A DNA stretch of 64,000 nt from Latrodectus hesperus (lineage: Eukaryota > Arthropoda > Arachnida > Araneae > Theridiidae): positions 65,413,571-65,477,570 of the forward strand of contig CM075854.1 of NCBI GenBank assembly GCA_037975125.1. Reading direction: 5' to 3'. Positions 62,322 through 64,000 of the stretch are shown here, piece after piece. Both the position numbers and the translations under genes were made by a program. Each line of letters opens with the position of its first letter. Position 1 is the first letter of the stretch. A model generated the notes under the pieces. The model saw only the letters and a program-made list of their open reading frames with translations, was not told where the DNA came from and ran no database searches.

Positions 62322-63785
62322 CTCAATTAAGGTGATAAATTGATTTTGGTTTCCCATTAAATTGAATCAATAAATCCAATGATTTTCAATTTCAGAATTA
62401 TTAATTTATAATAAAATATTAGCATATTTCAATTATTAGTGACATTAAATAAATGAAACTTACATTCTAATTTAAAACTAAATTTGTAAAATTCAAAACA
62501 TTTAATCTCCAAAAAAGAGTTATTATTTTTAATAAAAACTCAGATAAGAAAATATTCATCATTTTATTCACAAGAGATGTATTAGCATTATTTGCCTATA
62601 AATAATTTATTTTCTTTGACATACAGTGATGTCATTAAATGATGAGGGAGGCGGACGTTGACATAGTGTCAGAATTGAATTCCTGTTTTTGTTTCCTTAA
62701 AGACTGGAAGCAATAAGACTCGTGTGCTCTCTGTACTCCATTGGTACACACACAGTTCTTTTTATAACTATACTTCCACTTTTCACGATGATTTCGCCTA
62801 TTAAAACAACTCAAATTTTGAAAGCAGATATCATTTTATTATATATTATATTATATTTTATTATATTATAAAAATAGATTCAAGTATTCTATTTGAATTG
62901 TTGGTAAAATCCTAATAAATGCAGGAAATTCAATTAATTTAAAATTATTTTGTTTATAAAAATTCAATTATGTGATTCTGTAAGTATTTTAAATTTAATG
63001 AAAGTAATAATTACTCCCATGTTTAAAAAGATTAGTAGAATGCAGATAACCTAAAAGATGCTGTTTTTTTCTCAAAATCACATTTAATTATTATTTTTTT
63101 ATAATTCAATTTATTCAAGACATTTATTACTGCTGGTAATTAATATTTTTCTTCAGTCAAATTACATATTAACATAGCATTTATTTCTAAGTGGAACTTA
63201 TTTTTCGAATAAGACAGTATATACATTCCTCAAAAAAATAGAACAAAGAAAACTGAAGGATTTACATAATATCCGCTATTAATTTAGTATCTTATGTCCA
63301 GCAAAATAATGAAATACTTACATTTCAGCAAATATTTCATATTAAATTACTTTTTATGATTATAAATTAATTCCAATTGGAAAATGTATTGGTACGAAAT
63401 CTGTTTTTCTTTATAGCTTTCAAATCTCCAAGTGATAGTTAATAAAAATGATTTTAATGGAAAATTATTTTCTTTTATTCACACTTAACATATAATTCAT
63501 TTTCAAAGACAATTTCAAAACAGAATGAAATTTTATAGAGAAATAACTATTTACTTCTTTTGAAAGATCGTCCTTTATCGTACTTGATTTCCTGAAAATA
63601 GTTATATGCAAAAAATTAATTCTCTCTGTTTCGAGGCATTTTCATTCACTTTATTCTACTATAACTTCATATATATTGAACATTTTTCTATGAAAATTTT
63701 TTTTAATTTTAATTTTTGTTATATTATAGTTAACTTTTGAAAAACTTCATTTAGAAATGTAGTTTGTTTACTGATGCAAAAAGTG

Positions 63786-63786
<1 letters not shown>
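62322..63786. other. AT-rich non-coding stretch
   Basis: A slightly GC-richer segment at 62630-62760 (GGGAGGCGGACG) was not recognised. No gene seen. Confidence 0.5.
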
Positions 63787-63874
<88 letters not shown>

Positions 63875-63878
63875 TATT
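63787..63878. repeat. (TA)n microsatellite
   Basis: About 80 bases of TA with one ACA interruption. Confidence 0.96.
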
Positions 63879-64000
63879 GTACTAGTTAAAGCATTCTATA
63901 TAAAATGTCAATGACATTTTTAAGTTGTAATTTTAAATTATTTCTGCTACTTTTTAGACAATTTTTAAAACGATTTTTTTTAGAATCCTTTTAAACTCAT

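Overview
This is a strongly AT-rich, gene-poor stretch of an animal nuclear genome. It contains no complete host gene, no bacterial-style operon, no CRISPR array and no functional tRNA or rRNA gene that I can support. Three things point to an arthropod: the very long (TA)n arrays, several tRNA-derived SINE families with target-site duplications, and a dense graveyard of Tc1/mariner, piggyBac, hAT and LINE relics. The mix looks spider-like to me, but that is an inference from repeat style and not something the sequence proves.

Layout. Bases 1-1250 hold a broken Tc3-like transposase N-terminus (minus), an LTR-like GC-richer block, and an intact tRNA-derived SINE with a 13-bp target-site duplication. 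Bases 1.25-10.4 kb are AT-rich with two decayed Tc1-like transposases on the minus strand (about 5.4-6.1 kb and 7.9-8.8 kb). A LINE 3' end lies at about 10.4-10.6 kb, a second SINE at 12.9-13.06 kb (13-bp duplication), and a third decayed Tc1-like transposase at 13.7-14.45 kb. From 15 to 28 kb there is mostly featureless AT-rich DNA broken by (TA)n arrays. It includes two possible promoter or first-exon islands (19.5 kb plus strand; 21.9-22.3 kb minus strand, with a GTAAGT donor) and two near-perfect hairpins.

The best-resolved structures lie between 28 and 43 kb. An old Tc1-family copy (28.2-30.5 kb) is interrupted by an internally deleted piggyBac element with a clean TTAA duplication (28.68-29.67 kb). 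A hAT-like element with an 8-bp duplication lies at 31.39-32.20 kb, and a LINE RNase H 3' end at 39.2-39.97 kb. A nearly full-length Tc1-like transposon at 41.52-42.93 kb keeps both terminal repeats and a recognisable DD34E transposase broken by two compensating frameshifts and two stops.

Bases 45-52 kb are rich in SINEs. They include a family with a CAACAAC-type tail present as an inverted pair plus a nested third fragment, other tRNA-like SINE pieces, and an 11-unit 29-bp minisatellite. At 58.0-60.1 kb there is a 5'-truncated LINE on the minus strand. Its RNase H keeps all four acidic residues and it ends in a GAA-repeat tail. Another Tc1 relic follows at 60.5-60.96 kb. The end of the window is AT-rich with a large (CA)n/(TA)n compound array at 61.97-62.32 kb.

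I found no convincing new biological system. The most informative items are the dated nesting of mobile elements, the SINE families sharing a head but not a tail, the hairpins and the two promoter-like islands.
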